A DNA stretch of 64,000 nucleotides, taken from JAFAHS01 sp046728175 (GTDB lineage Bacteria > Desulfobacterota > Binatia > Binatales > Binataceae). The stretch spans positions 1 through 64,000 of the forward strand of contig JBKPEA010000013.1 in assembly GCA_046728175.1 (NCBI GenBank), read 5' to 3'. A program made the translations under genes and the position numbers. The notes under the pieces are model-generated. The model had not been told where the DNA came from. It made no database searches and saw only the letters and a list, made by a program, of their open reading frames with translations. The stretch's first letter is position 1, and each line of letters starts with the position of its first letter. Below, piece by piece: positions 19,656 through 28,650 of this stretch.

Positions 19656-20549
19656 TCAGGCGGAAGCCGTGCGCACCGCGCCGAGTTTTGGCGGGACCTC
19701 GCGGCCGCGGCGTACCCATACCTGAGTCAACTCGACCCCGAGCAGAAAGATGAGCGCGGAATAATAGGTCCACATCAGAATCAGCACGAGCGATCCCGCG
19801 GCACCATACGCGCTGGCCGTTCCAGCATGCGCCATATAGACGGCGATCAAGAATTTCCCGATCACGAATAGCAATGCGATGAACAGTCCGCCCGCCCACA
19901 CATCGCTCCAGCGCAGCTGCACGTCTGGCATGACCTTGAGAATGGCGGCGAACAAGATCGCAAACATCGCCAGCGACGTCAGCATCTCGCCGGCGTGAGC
20001 CGCGCCTGGAAACGGTAGCAACCTGGTCAGCACCGAGATCGCGGAACTCGCCGCGACCGAAACGATCGCCAGTGCTCCGGCGCCCACGAGCAGAAGTCCG
20101 GAGCGGACGCGTCGGATCGCGAAATGCCGCAGACCGGAATCGACCACCTTTACCTTCCAGGCTTTGTTGAGGCAGTGCTGGAGCTGCATCAGCACTCCCG
20201 TTGCCGAAACTATCAGACCAACCAATCCGAGGATCGTCGCGACGATGCCACCGGTTCGGTTATGAGCCAGGCTGCTGACCATCGTCTGGATTTGCGCCGC
20301 CGCCTGAGGACCCATCGCACCGCTCAACCTTGTCTCGATCTCGCCGTTCGCAGCCTTTGGACCAAGAACAAGTCCAGCTATGAAAATCACAATCAGCAAT
20401 AGTGAGGGCAGCGCAAACAGGGTGGCGTATGCAAGAGCCGCCGCCATCGAGGCGCATTCGTCTTGCGAGAAATCGCTGAGCACCTGCTGCAGGAACTCTT
20501 TGATGGTCGTCAGCATCGGGGCTACCTCATGGCTCTCAATAGCATTCAC
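19656..20549 (-). CDS. YihY/BrkB-family integral membrane protein
   Basis: A 297-residue inner-membrane protein of the YihY/virulence factor BrkB family, once misassigned as RNase BN. It shows the family's N-terminal signature DECASMAAALAYATLFALPSLLL (split over a helix start) and about six hydrophobic helices, including LLVGAGALAIVSVAAS and LVLILMWTYYSALIFLLGVEL. The transport or structural function of the family is unknown. The start may be 20549 or the internal ATG at 20516 (MLTTIKEFL), which is closer to the usual N terminus. It is transcribed alone. Confidence 0.88.
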   Translation of the reverse strand: MNAIESHEVAPMLTTIKEFLQQVLSDFSQDECASMAAALAYATLFALPSLLLIVIFIAGLVLGPKAANGEIETRLSGAMGPQAAAQIQTMVSSLAHNRTGGIVATILGLVGLIVSATGVLMQLQHCLNKAWKVKVVDSGLRHFAIRRVRSGLLLVGAGALAIVSVAASSAISVLTRLLPFPGAAHAGEMLTSLAMFAILFAAILKVMPDVQLRWSDVWAGGLFIALLFVIGKFLIAVYMAHAGTASAYGAAGSLVLILMWTYYSALIFLLGVELTQVWVRRGREVPPKLGAVRTASA

Positions 20550-20730
20550 GGTGCGGCCACTTGAACAGATTAAAGCCGCGCAGCGAGTTTGGGACGAAGC
20601 CAGGCGCCACCGTCATTACCAAAAGAGTCCGGTTGGTCTGATTTCCCCCTTTTTGTTAACGACACAGGAGCTGCGCAAGGTTGGGCAGGGGAGCCCGCAC
20701 GATCTTCGAACCGATCCTGCTGACTGAGCG

Positions 20731-20762
20731 AAAAAAGACACTCTCGCTGCCGTTGCGAGAGT
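20731..20762 (-). terminator. Rho-independent terminator of the PDZ-protein gene
   Basis: On the minus strand a perfect 8-bp stem ACTCTCGC / GCGAGAGT (20762-20740) with a 7-base loop is followed by GTC and then six T's (20736-20731). It lies about 30 bases after the stop at 20793. Confidence 0.8.
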
Positions 20763-20792
20763 TGACTGCCCCATTTATGCTGCGCGGATTCC

Positions 20793-21572
20793 CTACTGCG
20801 GCGCGGCGCCGTTCGATGCGGGATCCGCGTTCGCGACCGGCTGGCCCCATTCGCCGACACGCACGGCGATCTTAAGGGTCTTATGGCTGCCATCTCCGTT
20901 GGGCCGGATCACGGTCAGATAGAGCGTATCGCCAGGCTTGAGCTGAGCCATCTTGTCGTCAAGGTCTTGCTGATTGCGAATCCGTTGATCGTCAACCGCA
21001 ATGATTAGGTCGCCGTCGTTCCCTGGAGCCCCCGGCTGGTTGAGGAAATGGCCCAAGAGAGGAGTTGCCAACGGAATCAATCCAGTGAGGGTTACTGCGG
21101 CCGCGCCCGCCGCACTGATTTCATGCTCCGCCTGAAGCCCGGCGACTGATGCAGGGCTTTGCGGATCTACCTTGGTAACTTTCAGCCCATACTCTTCGGC
21201 GCCCTTGAAGCACTCGCTCGCCCACTGGACTTCGACGCCAAGGTAGGGGCGTCCGTGACGCGAAAGGCGTGAAGAAGCGCCGTTCTCAGTGTCGGGACTG
21301 AAATTCCGGTTTAGCGACGAAGTATCGCTGTCCGGATGAAAGCTCCGGGAACCGGGAATTTCCTCGACCCTGGGCTTCTGCGCTCCCGGTTGGGGAGCCA
21401 GTTCCAGCGTCGAGTCGTTCTCTTCCCCTTGCGGCGCCGGCTGATTCAGCTCTGGACCCTGGTCGGGGGATTGAATCGGGGAGTTTGAATGGAGGCTTTG
21501 TGCACTGGAGGAGGATGCGGTCAACAAGGCTGCGGAAAACATGATCCCCGCAAAAATATTGAGCCGATTCAT
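20793..21572 (-). CDS. Exported single-PDZ-domain protein
   Basis: A 259-residue protein with a signal peptide from ATG 21572 (MNRLNIFAGIMFSAALLTAS then SSAQ), a Pro/Gln-rich linker to about residue 105, and one PDZ domain (about 110-240). The PDZ shows YLGVEVQW, VTKVDPQSPASVAGL, GDLIIAVDDQRI and LKPGDTLYLTVIRPNG. No protease domain is present, so it resembles a detached HtrA-type PDZ module acting as a periplasmic adaptor or peptide-binding protein. The longer open frame upstream overlaps the dehydrogenase gene and is rejected. It is divergent from that gene, and a clear terminator follows the stop. Confidence 0.8.
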   Translation of the reverse strand: MNRLNIFAGIMFSAALLTASSSSAQSLHSNSPIQSPDQGPELNQPAPQGEENDSTLELAPQPGAQKPRVEEIPGSRSFHPDSDTSSLNRNFSPDTENGASSRLSRHGRPYLGVEVQWASECFKGAEEYGLKVTKVDPQSPASVAGLQAEHEISAAGAAAVTLTGLIPLATPLLGHFLNQPGAPGNDGDLIIAVDDQRIRNQQDLDDKMAQLKPGDTLYLTVIRPNGDGSHKTLKIAVRVGEWGQPVANADPASNGAAPQ

Positions 21573-21686
21573 CTCTGCGCCTTTACCGCCCAGGAGCGCC
21601 ACGATCATAAGCCTGCGCGCGCTCGTGCTCAATGGCCGCAGGTTGGCTGCTTGAAGCCGGCGCCACGAGCGTGCGAGATTGCCTGT

Positions 21687-22703
21687 GTGCCCGATATCAA
21701 AATTGTCGCCACCGTCCCGCTCACGCCTGAACTGCGACAAGTCGTTCAGCAAGCCGCCCCCGGAGCCGCAATCTCCGACCGCGTCTGCCGGACCAACGAT
21801 GACGTTCGCGCACTGGTGGCTGGCGGATGCGACGTGATGCTCGGTTTTCGCGTGCCAGAGGACTTGCTGGAGCGCGCGCCCGAACTCAAATGGATTCAGC
21901 TGCTGAGCGCGGGCGCCGACCACGTTTCATCGTGGATCGGCAAGAACGGAAAGGTTCCCGTGACCACCTCAAGTGGAATTCACGCCGCTCCCATCGCGGA
22001 ATACACGATCGCCTCGATGCTCGCTTACGCGCATCGGCTTCACGTGATGATCAGGGCGCAGCTTCGGCACGAATGGCATCGCCGCGCCGGTTTCATGGAC
22101 ACCATCGAGGAGCTGCGCGGAAAGACCCTCGGCGTTATCGGCTATGGTTCGATCGGCCGCGAGACCGCGCGGCTCGCTGACGCGCTGGGAATGCAGGTGC
22201 TGGCGCTGAAGCGGAACCCGGGAGACCGGCGCGACCCGGGATGGTCTCCCGCAGGCCTGGGCGACCCGGAAGGAAAGATTCCACGCAAGTTCTTCGGGCC
22301 CGACCAATGCCAGGCGATCATGGCCGAGAGCGACTACCTGACGGTGACGCTGCCGCTCACCCCCGCGACGCGCAAGTTTGTCGGCGCAAAGGAAATCGCC
22401 GCGATGAGGCCCGGCGCATACATCGTGAATATCGGACGCGGCGAAGTGATCGACGAGCAGGCCATGATCGAAGCCCTGCGCGGCGGAAAAATCGGCGGCG
22501 CCGGCCTCGACGTCTTCGAGCATGAGCCGCTGGAAGCCTCCAGTCCCCTGTGGGATTTGGAAAACGTCATCCTCACCCCTCACATGTCGGGCGCCAACCG
22601 CGGCTATATGGAAAAGGCGTGCGAATTGTTCGCCGACAACCTGCGGCGCTTTACCGCGGGAAGCCCATTGCTAAATGTGGTCGATCCGCTCCACGGCTAC
22701 TAG
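21687..22703 (+). CDS. D-2-hydroxyacid dehydrogenase
   Basis: A 338-residue NAD(P)-dependent D-isomer 2-hydroxyacid dehydrogenase interconverting 2-oxoacids and D-2-hydroxyacids. The Rossmann motif GVIGYGSIGRE lies near residue 149, the catalytic Arg in NIGRGEVID near 248, the Glu in FEHEPLE near 278 and the His in TPHMSG near 298, so the Arg-Glu-His set is complete. The GTG at 21687 (VPDIKIVATVPL) is chosen because upstream codons overlap the divergent PDZ gene and lack similarity to the family. Substrate is not evident; the closest feel is glyoxylate/hydroxypyruvate reductase-type. Confidence 0.88.
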   Translation: MPDIKIVATVPLTPELRQVVQQAAPGAAISDRVCRTNDDVRALVAGGCDVMLGFRVPEDLLERAPELKWIQLLSAGADHVSSWIGKNGKVPVTTSSGIHAAPIAEYTIASMLAYAHRLHVMIRAQLRHEWHRRAGFMDTIEELRGKTLGVIGYGSIGRETARLADALGMQVLALKRNPGDRRDPGWSPAGLGDPEGKIPRKFFGPDQCQAIMAESDYLTVTLPLTPATRKFVGAKEIAAMRPGAYIVNIGRGEVIDEQAMIEALRGGKIGGAGLDVFEHEPLEASSPLWDLENVILTPHMSGANRGYMEKACELFADNLRRFTAGSPLLNVVDPLHGY

Positions 22704-22728
22704 CTGTGTCGCCGCCTCGATTGTGCCG

Positions 22729-23439
22729 ATGGCTCCAGTACAAAAAATCCTGGCGTCCGTGAAACGGCCGAGAATCCGCCTGGCGATCGCGGTGATGGTG
22801 GTTGCCCTGTCGGCAGGGAGCGCATCCGCCGATGAACCCAACTTCCTGGTGGCGAGACCCCAGTTGGGCGATCCCCTTTTCGAGCAATCGGTCATTCTGA
22901 TGCTCCCGCCTCAGATAATACCTCAGATGGTCGAAGGGATAATTATCAACAAACCAACCACGATAGGCGTCAAGAAAGCGTTCCCCCACTCGGTCGACCT
23001 ACCCAACACCGCAGATGTGATTTATTTCGGTGGTCCCGTGGAGCTGGATGCTACGCTCATGGTTCGGCGCACTTCACGCCCGACCCAGGACGACCACCAT
23101 GTGTTCGGCGACCTCTACCTAAGCGTCGATCCCAACGACATCGCCGCGATCTTAAAGGGCCCGCATCTGGATAAAGCAAACGTCCGAGTCTTCCAGGGCT
23201 ACTCGCAATGGGCCATCGATCAACTGCGCAACGAAAAGGCGCAGGGCTCCTGGTATGAGGTGCCGGTAAACGCAGACGCGGTCTTCAGCACCTCGCCAGC
23301 GCACCTCTGGGACGAACTGGTCGCTAAAGGACGAATGCCGGAGGGCGAACCTCCATCACCATCCGGCGGCTCACTGCTAAAGATTCTGGAATTGCCGCCA
23401 ACTTCTATCCAGCAGAGCCTTCCGCTCTCGCGATACTGA
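22729..23439 (+). CDS. YqgE/AlgH (UPF0301) family protein with a signal peptide
   Basis: A 236-residue protein whose body matches UPF0301 (YqgE/AlgH): FLVARPQLGDPLFEQSVILML, EGIIINKPT, VIYFGGPVE and an FQGYSQWAIDQLRNE segment. UPF0301 proteins are normally cytoplasmic and about 190 residues. Here a basic segment (KRPRIR), a hydrophobic core (LAIAVMVVALSAG) and an AxA site (SASA then DEP) precede the domain, predicting export. ATG 22729 is the start that gives this signal peptide; 22675 would overlap the preceding gene. The function of the family is unknown (E. coli YqgE and Pseudomonas AlgH are studied members). Confidence 0.82.
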   Translation: MAPVQKILASVKRPRIRLAIAVMVVALSAGSASADEPNFLVARPQLGDPLFEQSVILMLPPQIIPQMVEGIIINKPTTIGVKKAFPHSVDLPNTADVIYFGGPVELDATLMVRRTSRPTQDDHHVFGDLYLSVDPNDIAAILKGPHLDKANVRVFQGYSQWAIDQLRNEKAQGSWYEVPVNADAVFSTSPAHLWDELVAKGRMPEGEPPSPSGGSLLKILELPPTSIQQSLPLSRY

Positions 23440-23555
23440 TCCATCTTCGCCCCGGGACACGGTGCTTCTCCCCGCGGGAGCAGCAGGCCATGCGCCGAAT
23501 CAGAGAGTAAAGATTTCAGCTGCTCCGGGAATGTTGTGAGCTGGGACTAACTCGG

Positions 23556-25016
23556 CTAGGAAGCGCTGCGCCCACGCAACGCTTCCAGAAAGTGGTTTTT
23601 CAAGCCGTCGAACGGACCGTTGGACATGAAGATCGCGACGTCGCCGGGAGAGCAATCGTCCAGCATCCGCTGCAGAATCTCGTCGTTCGATGCGCACGCG
23701 AAGGTCGTGGCTCCGTGCGCCGCGATCGCGGCTACCAGCGCCGCGGTGTCGAGCCGCTCATGCGGTGGAATCGGGTCGCTGTCCTTGAAATAGACTGGAC
23801 CGAGATAGACGCGCGCTGCACCCGCGAAGGCGTCGCCGAATTCCTTTTGAAACACATTGCGCCGCGCGGTGTTTGAGCGTGGCTCGAACGCTGCGAGCAA
23901 CCTCCGCCCCGGAAACCGTTCGCGGATCGCCTGCAGCGTCACCCGAATCGCGGTCGGATGATGGGCGAAATCGTCCACTACGGTCACGCCGGCCGCCTCG
24001 CCAAGCACCTGCTGGCGGCGCGCGACGCTCTTGAATGACTTGAGTCCGCGCGCGATTTCGTCCAGCGAGACGCCGAATTCACGCAGCAACACGAAGACGC
24101 CCAGCGCATTGGCAACGTTCATCCTGCCGCCGATCGCCAGGTGCATTGCGCGCGCGACCGTCTTTCCCCCGGTCACCACGTCAAAATACGCCCCGTTCGC
24201 GCCAACCCGAATATCTGTGGCCCGAAATTGCCCGGAGTTGAGGCCGAAGGTTATGAAGTGAGCACGCGTTCCTTTGACTGCGTCGAGTGCGTGCGGAGAA
24301 TCCGCGCATACCGCGAAGCTACGATCCTGGTCGGCTTGATTCGCGAGCGCCCGAAAGCTCGCTTTCACATGGTCCAGGTCGCGATAGATGTCCGCATGGT
24401 CGAACTCGACCGCCGTGACTATGGTGCCGACGGCGCGATAATGGAGAAACTTGGGGCCTTTATCGAAAAATGCCGTGTCGTACTCGTCACCTTCGATTAC
24501 GAAATACGGCCCGCCACCCAGGCGGTAGTTGGAATCGAAATCCAGCGCCACCCCGCCGACCAGCATGGACGGGTCGCGGCCGCCACTGGCGAGCACGTGC
24601 GCCATCATCGCGGTCGAGGTGGTCTTGCCGTGGGTACCGGCAACCATCAGGACTTTCTTGTCTTTCAGGAAGAAATGCCAGAGCGCCTCTGGCATGGAGA
24701 GGTACGGGATGGTCGATGCCAGCAACGCCTGCGCCTCCGGATTCACCCGCTGAATGACGTTGCCGACCACCACCAGGTCCGGTGCGGGCGCAAGATTGCC
24801 GCCCCCGAATCCGGCCTTCAACTCGACGCGCGAGACGCGCAGCAGGGATGCGGTCGGTTCGTAGAATTGATTGTCGGATCCGCTGACGTGGAATCCGCGC
24901 TCCACCAGCATCCCCGCCAGCGCCGCCATCGCCGTTCCGGCCACGCCGATCAGATGCACGTGGCGGAGGGTCGCAGGAATGCGCGCGAGACGCGCCTCGC
25001 TCTCCGTGTCAGGCAC
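23556..25016 (-). CDS. mpl: UDP-N-acetylmuramate:L-alanyl-gamma-D-glutamyl-meso-diaminopimelate ligase
   Basis: Mur-ligase-family enzyme that joins recycled murein tripeptide to UDP-MurNAc. The N terminus has HLIGVAGTAMAALAGML, the ATP-binding loop GTHGKTTST is near residue 127, and DEYDTAFFDKGPKF, DDFAHHPTAI and FEPRSNT follow, the last two typical of Mpl/MurC. The 486-residue length fits Mpl; the GVAGTAMA N terminus and the missing division-cluster context favour Mpl over MurC. The GTG start overlaps the serine-hydrolase stop by 8 bases, so both are likely co-translated. LdcA upstream makes the tripeptide substrate. Confidence 0.9.
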   Translation of the reverse strand: MPDTESEARLARIPATLRHVHLIGVAGTAMAALAGMLVERGFHVSGSDNQFYEPTASLLRVSRVELKAGFGGGNLAPAPDLVVVGNVIQRVNPEAQALLASTIPYLSMPEALWHFFLKDKKVLMVAGTHGKTTSTAMMAHVLASGGRDPSMLVGGVALDFDSNYRLGGGPYFVIEGDEYDTAFFDKGPKFLHYRAVGTIVTAVEFDHADIYRDLDHVKASFRALANQADQDRSFAVCADSPHALDAVKGTRAHFITFGLNSGQFRATDIRVGANGAYFDVVTGGKTVARAMHLAIGGRMNVANALGVFVLLREFGVSLDEIARGLKSFKSVARRQQVLGEAAGVTVVDDFAHHPTAIRVTLQAIRERFPGRRLLAAFEPRSNTARRNVFQKEFGDAFAGAARVYLGPVYFKDSDPIPPHERLDTAALVAAIAAHGATTFACASNDEILQRMLDDCSPGDVAIFMSNGPFDGLKNHFLEALRGRSAS

Positions 25017-26139
25017 CGTCGATCGCTTCCATAATCAAGTCGTGAATTCTTGGGCGAAACTGCCTGATCGCCTGGTTGTCGCGCCGCGGGTGTACGCGGT
25101 TGGTCATCAGCGAGACGGCGATCTCGCGCGCCGGCTCTATCCAGATTGAAGTGCCGGTGAAGCCGAGGTGGCCAACCGCAGCGGGTGAGAAATGGCGCCC
25201 CGAGCTGGAGGCCTGCGGCGAGGGCGTGTCCCATCCCAGGGCCCAAGTCGAATCCGCAACGGTGGCATCGCGGGTCCAGAACTCGCGCGCGATTGCCTGC
25301 GGGATAAAATCCGAGCGTCCCGCCCAGCACGCGATCAGGTGAGCGGCTATGCGATCGACTTCGTGCACTGGAGCGAACAGACCCGCGTGTCCCGCGACCC
25401 CGCCCATCGCGTAGGCATTCTCGTCGTCCACTTCACCCACCAGCAGACGTCCGCGCGATGGGCAGATTTCGGTCGGCGCGAACATGTCGGTCACCCGCTC
25501 CAGCCGGTGCGAGCGCACCAGCGCCATATCGATGAAATCGGTGGAGCGGAGTTCGAGCGGGCGAAAAATCTTGTCGCGACAGAAACGATTCAACGGCAGC
25601 GTGGTGACTTTTTCGATCGTCTCTCCCAGGAGCATGAAGTTGAGGTCTGAATAGATCGCCTTGGTGGCGGGCGGTGCCTCGGGACGCTCGCGGTGAATTT
25701 CCTCGTAAGTGAACTCCTTGGCACCGTGGCTGGCCATGAAATTTACCTTACCGCCCTTTTCGATGGCCGCGATCCTCTCGTGGAATGGCCGCCAGGCGGC
25801 AAGTCCCGAGCAGTGTGCGAGCAGATGGCGGAAGGTCACGCCGGACTTTCCATGCACGCCGAAGTTGTGAAAAAAGCGCGTCACGCGGTCGCCCAGGCGT
25901 AACTTGCCATCACGCGTCAGCACCATGGCCGCGACCGAGGTGGCGAGCGCCTTGGTGAGGGAGGACAGGTCGAACACGGTGTCGATTTTCATCGGCGCGC
26001 GGGTCGGGACTATCGAGCGAAAGCCGAAAGCGCCTTCGAACGCGACATCCTGACCAACCCGAACCACGACCGTGGCGCCGGGCATGACTCCACCCTCGAC
26101 CGCCTCGTTGAGGGCCTGCTCTACTTCACGCCATCCCAC
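25009..26139 (-). CDS. Class C beta-lactamase-fold serine hydrolase
   Basis: A 376-residue serine hydrolase of the beta-lactamase/penicillin-binding-protein C group (AmpC/EstB-like). The nucleophile motif SLTK is at residues 60-63, YSDLN near 163 stands at the Tyr-x-Asn position (Asp replaces one residue of the usual YxN but an Asn follows), and GFTGTS near 328 stands where KTG/HTG occurs. No signal peptide is evident, so it appears cytoplasmic. Sitting between ldcA and mpl, it may act on murein fragments, for example as a D-amino-acid peptidase or esterase. Starts at a GTG; overlaps mpl by 8 bases. Confidence 0.82.
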   Translation of the reverse strand: MGWREVEQALNEAVEGGVMPGATVVVRVGQDVAFEGAFGFRSIVPTRAPMKIDTVFDLSSLTKALATSVAAMVLTRDGKLRLGDRVTRFFHNFGVHGKSGVTFRHLLAHCSGLAAWRPFHERIAAIEKGGKVNFMASHGAKEFTYEEIHRERPEAPPATKAIYSDLNFMLLGETIEKVTTLPLNRFCRDKIFRPLELRSTDFIDMALVRSHRLERVTDMFAPTEICPSRGRLLVGEVDDENAYAMGGVAGHAGLFAPVHEVDRIAAHLIACWAGRSDFIPQAIAREFWTRDATVADSTWALGWDTPSPQASSSGRHFSPAAVGHLGFTGTSIWIEPAREIAVSLMTNRVHPRRDNQAIRQFRPRIHDLIMEAIDGA

Positions 26140-26346
26140 GGCTGATCCACTTTGACCGGCCTCATTATCGCACGAGCGCCCGTTAATTTATGCGCTCTGC
26201 CACGCTTGACTGTGCCGAGCATCCAGGAACGACACTCCTGGTCGGCCGTCGGCGTCCGGTGAGACTCGCGCGAGCTTCGAGCGACCAGGCGCCAGTTTTC
26301 TTAGCGTGGCACCCCGAGACGGATCGCTCTGTTCGCATTGCCATTT

Positions 26347-27270
26347 CTAAGAGACCGGCGTGTCGGCGAAGTGGATTTTGCGAGCACCCGCATCCACCTT
26401 CACCCGCACCCCGAAAGGAATCGTAAAATTCTCGGTGCCGTGACCGGCTTCGACCCCGGTGAGAACCGGGATTCCGAGGTCGGCAGTTTGTTCGGCTATG
26501 AATTCTGCGATCGCGCGGCCCTCTGGTTCGCTTCCTTCCACCGGCTGGATTGCGCCCACCACTACGGCGACCACACTGCGAAGTGCGCCGGACTGTCGCA
26601 ACTGTACGAACATCCGGTCAACTCGATAGGCGCGCTCTCCGGTGTCTTCGAGGAACAGGACCTTGCCCTTGAAGTCGGGGGCGTAGCTTGTGGCGAGCAT
26701 CGCGACCACGACCGACAGGCATCCTCCGATGATCTCACCCTCGGCTTTACCCGGTTTAACCAACTCTCGAGCTTCCAGTTCGAACGATGGCAGCTCACCG
26801 CACAGCAGCCGTCGCAAATGTTCGACGGAACGCGCGCTGAGGCCTTGCGCAAAGTCCATCGCCACCATCGGTCCGTGAAACGCAACCATCCCGGCGCGCT
26901 GCACGAAGGTGTTAAGCAGAAAGGTCTCGTCCGAATAGCCAACGAACGCCTTGGGCGAGCGAGCGATTGCCGCGAAGTCGAGCAGCGGCAGAATCCGTCC
27001 GCATCCGTAGCCGCCCCGCGCGGCAAAGATGGCGCGCACCGAGTCATCAGCAAAGGCTTCCTGAAGCTCACGCGCGCGGTCCTGATCAGAACCCGCCAGA
27101 ATGCCAGCTCGAGCAAGCACGCGCTCGGAAAGCTTGACGCGAAATCCCATCGCGCCGAGCGCGTTTACGCCGCGTTCCAGGTATGAGCGTTCGATCGCCG
27201 CGGCCGGAGCCACAACCGCCACGGTATCTCCCGGCTTGAGAGCGGGAGGTTTGATGCGAGGGGAGGCCAT
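26347..27270 (-). CDS. ldcA: LD-carboxypeptidase (family S66)
   Basis: Cytoplasmic murein-recycling enzyme that removes the terminal D-Ala from the tetrapeptide, giving the tripeptide used by Mpl. The 307-residue length is typical. The S66 nucleophile is Ser 113 in GYSDET, with the Glu in FLEDTGE near 208 and the His in GVEAGHGTENFT near 277 completing the Ser-Glu-His triad. ARGGYGCGRILP near residue 84-95 is a family signature. It lies about 207 bases upstream of the serine hydrolase and mpl on the same strand, which supports the assignment. Confidence 0.92.
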   Translation of the reverse strand: MASPRIKPPALKPGDTVAVVAPAAAIERSYLERGVNALGAMGFRVKLSERVLARAGILAGSDQDRARELQEAFADDSVRAIFAARGGYGCGRILPLLDFAAIARSPKAFVGYSDETFLLNTFVQRAGMVAFHGPMVAMDFAQGLSARSVEHLRRLLCGELPSFELEARELVKPGKAEGEIIGGCLSVVVAMLATSYAPDFKGKVLFLEDTGERAYRVDRMFVQLRQSGALRSVVAVVVGAIQPVEGSEPEGRAIAEFIAEQTADLGIPVLTGVEAGHGTENFTIPFGVRVKVDAGARKIHFADTPVS

Positions 27271-27349
27271 CAGGTTGCGTCAGTGTAGCAAATACGAAAA
27301 CCGGACGCCCTGTGTACGCATGTCGCGCAGGAGTAGGCTTTTGGAGGTG

Positions 27350-28495
27350 ATGAAATTGTTGCCGCTCGTGCTCCGCAATCTGTCACGCAATCGATGCAGA
27401 ACATTGCTGACCGTCCTCTCGATCGCGGTTTCGGTTTTCATGTTCGGGGCGCTCATGAGTTTGCCTACGCTGGTGGAGGAGATCCTGAAGGACCGCGCCA
27501 ACTCGGTTCGCATCATCACCTATGCGAAGACTGGGCTCTCCTATCCGCTCCCTGCCGCATATGCGGCAAAAATCGCCCAGTTACCGCACGTCGAAGCCGT
27601 CACCGGCGAGTCGGTGTTCCCCAGTACCTACCGTGATCCCAAGGACTTCGTACCGGCCGCGGCGATGGATCCGACTCAGCTCGAGGCGCTGTTCCCGGAT
27701 TGGAATATCAAACCCGCCGAAGCGGCCGAGTTGCAGCGCACGCGTTCGGGGGTTTTGGTCGGCGCGCAGTTGATGAAGCTCTATCACTGGCGCGTCGGCG
27801 ACAACCTGATCCTGCACGGAGTCGCCTATCCAATCGACCTGCAACTCAAAATCGTCGGCAAGATCGGCGGCAGTGTCCCTCCTTCCGCCGTGGTAATCCG
27901 CCAGGACTTTCTCGATGAGGCGTTGGGTCGGCCGGGCACGGTGATGTTGCTATTTTCCAAGGTCGATCATTCCGATGCGGTTTCTCAGGTGTCCGCAACG
28001 ATCGACGCCCTGTTTGCCAACTCGTCGGCGGAGACCAAGTCGGAATCAGAAGTCGGGTTTGCCCGCCTCGCGCTCCGGAACTACCGGCTGGTGTTCCAGG
28101 GCATGAAACTCGTCGCGGTGGTTGTCGTATTCACGATCGCGCTGGTGGCGGTGAATACGGCCTCGATGGCGGTGCGGGAGCGCCGACATGAGCTCGCGGT
28201 CATGCGTTCGATCGGCTTCACACGCAGCTCGGTAATCTCGTGCCTGATGGCGGAAGGCACGCTGATCGGGACGATCAGCGGGCTGGCCGGGAGCGTACTC
28301 GCGTACGGAATTCTACGGCTCATGCCGCATCTCGCACGTTCGTTGGGACCCCTGGCGTTCCGGATTGGTTTCCTGCCGCGGGTGGCAATTGAGGGGCTGC
28401 TGATCGCAATTGCGATTGGAACCCTTAGCAGCCTGGTGCCGGCCCTGATTGCGGCACAGCGTGACGTGTCAGCGGAACTGCGCGCGATCGTGTGA
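27350..28495 (+). CDS. FtsX/MacB-like ABC transporter permease
   Basis: A 381-residue integral membrane protein with the MacB/LolE/FtsX layout: an N-terminal helix (LLTVLSIAVSVFMFGALMS), a large extracytoplasmic domain (about 40-250) and three C-terminal helices. The cytoplasmic loop reads AVRERRHELAVMRSIGFTR, a signature of this permease class. No ATP-binding subunit gene adjoins it, so its partner must be elsewhere. ATG 27350 is chosen; TTG 27341 is an alternative, because AGGAG at 27329-27333 sits 7 bases before it, whereas GGAGG directly before 27350 is very close to the ATG. Confidence 0.82.
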   Translation: MKLLPLVLRNLSRNRCRTLLTVLSIAVSVFMFGALMSLPTLVEEILKDRANSVRIITYAKTGLSYPLPAAYAAKIAQLPHVEAVTGESVFPSTYRDPKDFVPAAAMDPTQLEALFPDWNIKPAEAAELQRTRSGVLVGAQLMKLYHWRVGDNLILHGVAYPIDLQLKIVGKIGGSVPPSAVVIRQDFLDEALGRPGTVMLLFSKVDHSDAVSQVSATIDALFANSSAETKSESEVGFARLALRNYRLVFQGMKLVAVVVVFTIALVAVNTASMAVRERRHELAVMRSIGFTRSSVISCLMAEGTLIGTISGLAGSVLAYGILRLMPHLARSLGPLAFRIGFLPRVAIEGLLIAIAIGTLSSLVPALIAAQRDVSAELRAIV

Positions 28496-28650
28496 GGCCC
28501 GGGCACTGGGCGTCGCAAGTCGTTAGCGTCACGGCGAAACAGAATCGGGCGGGTCATCGTGGTCGGGGAGCCGGATCGAAGGGCGGCGGTTAGGCCGTGC
28601 TCCTTCCGAGGCCACCGGGTGGTGGGTGGGTTGCGCGCTTTAGTTCTGGG

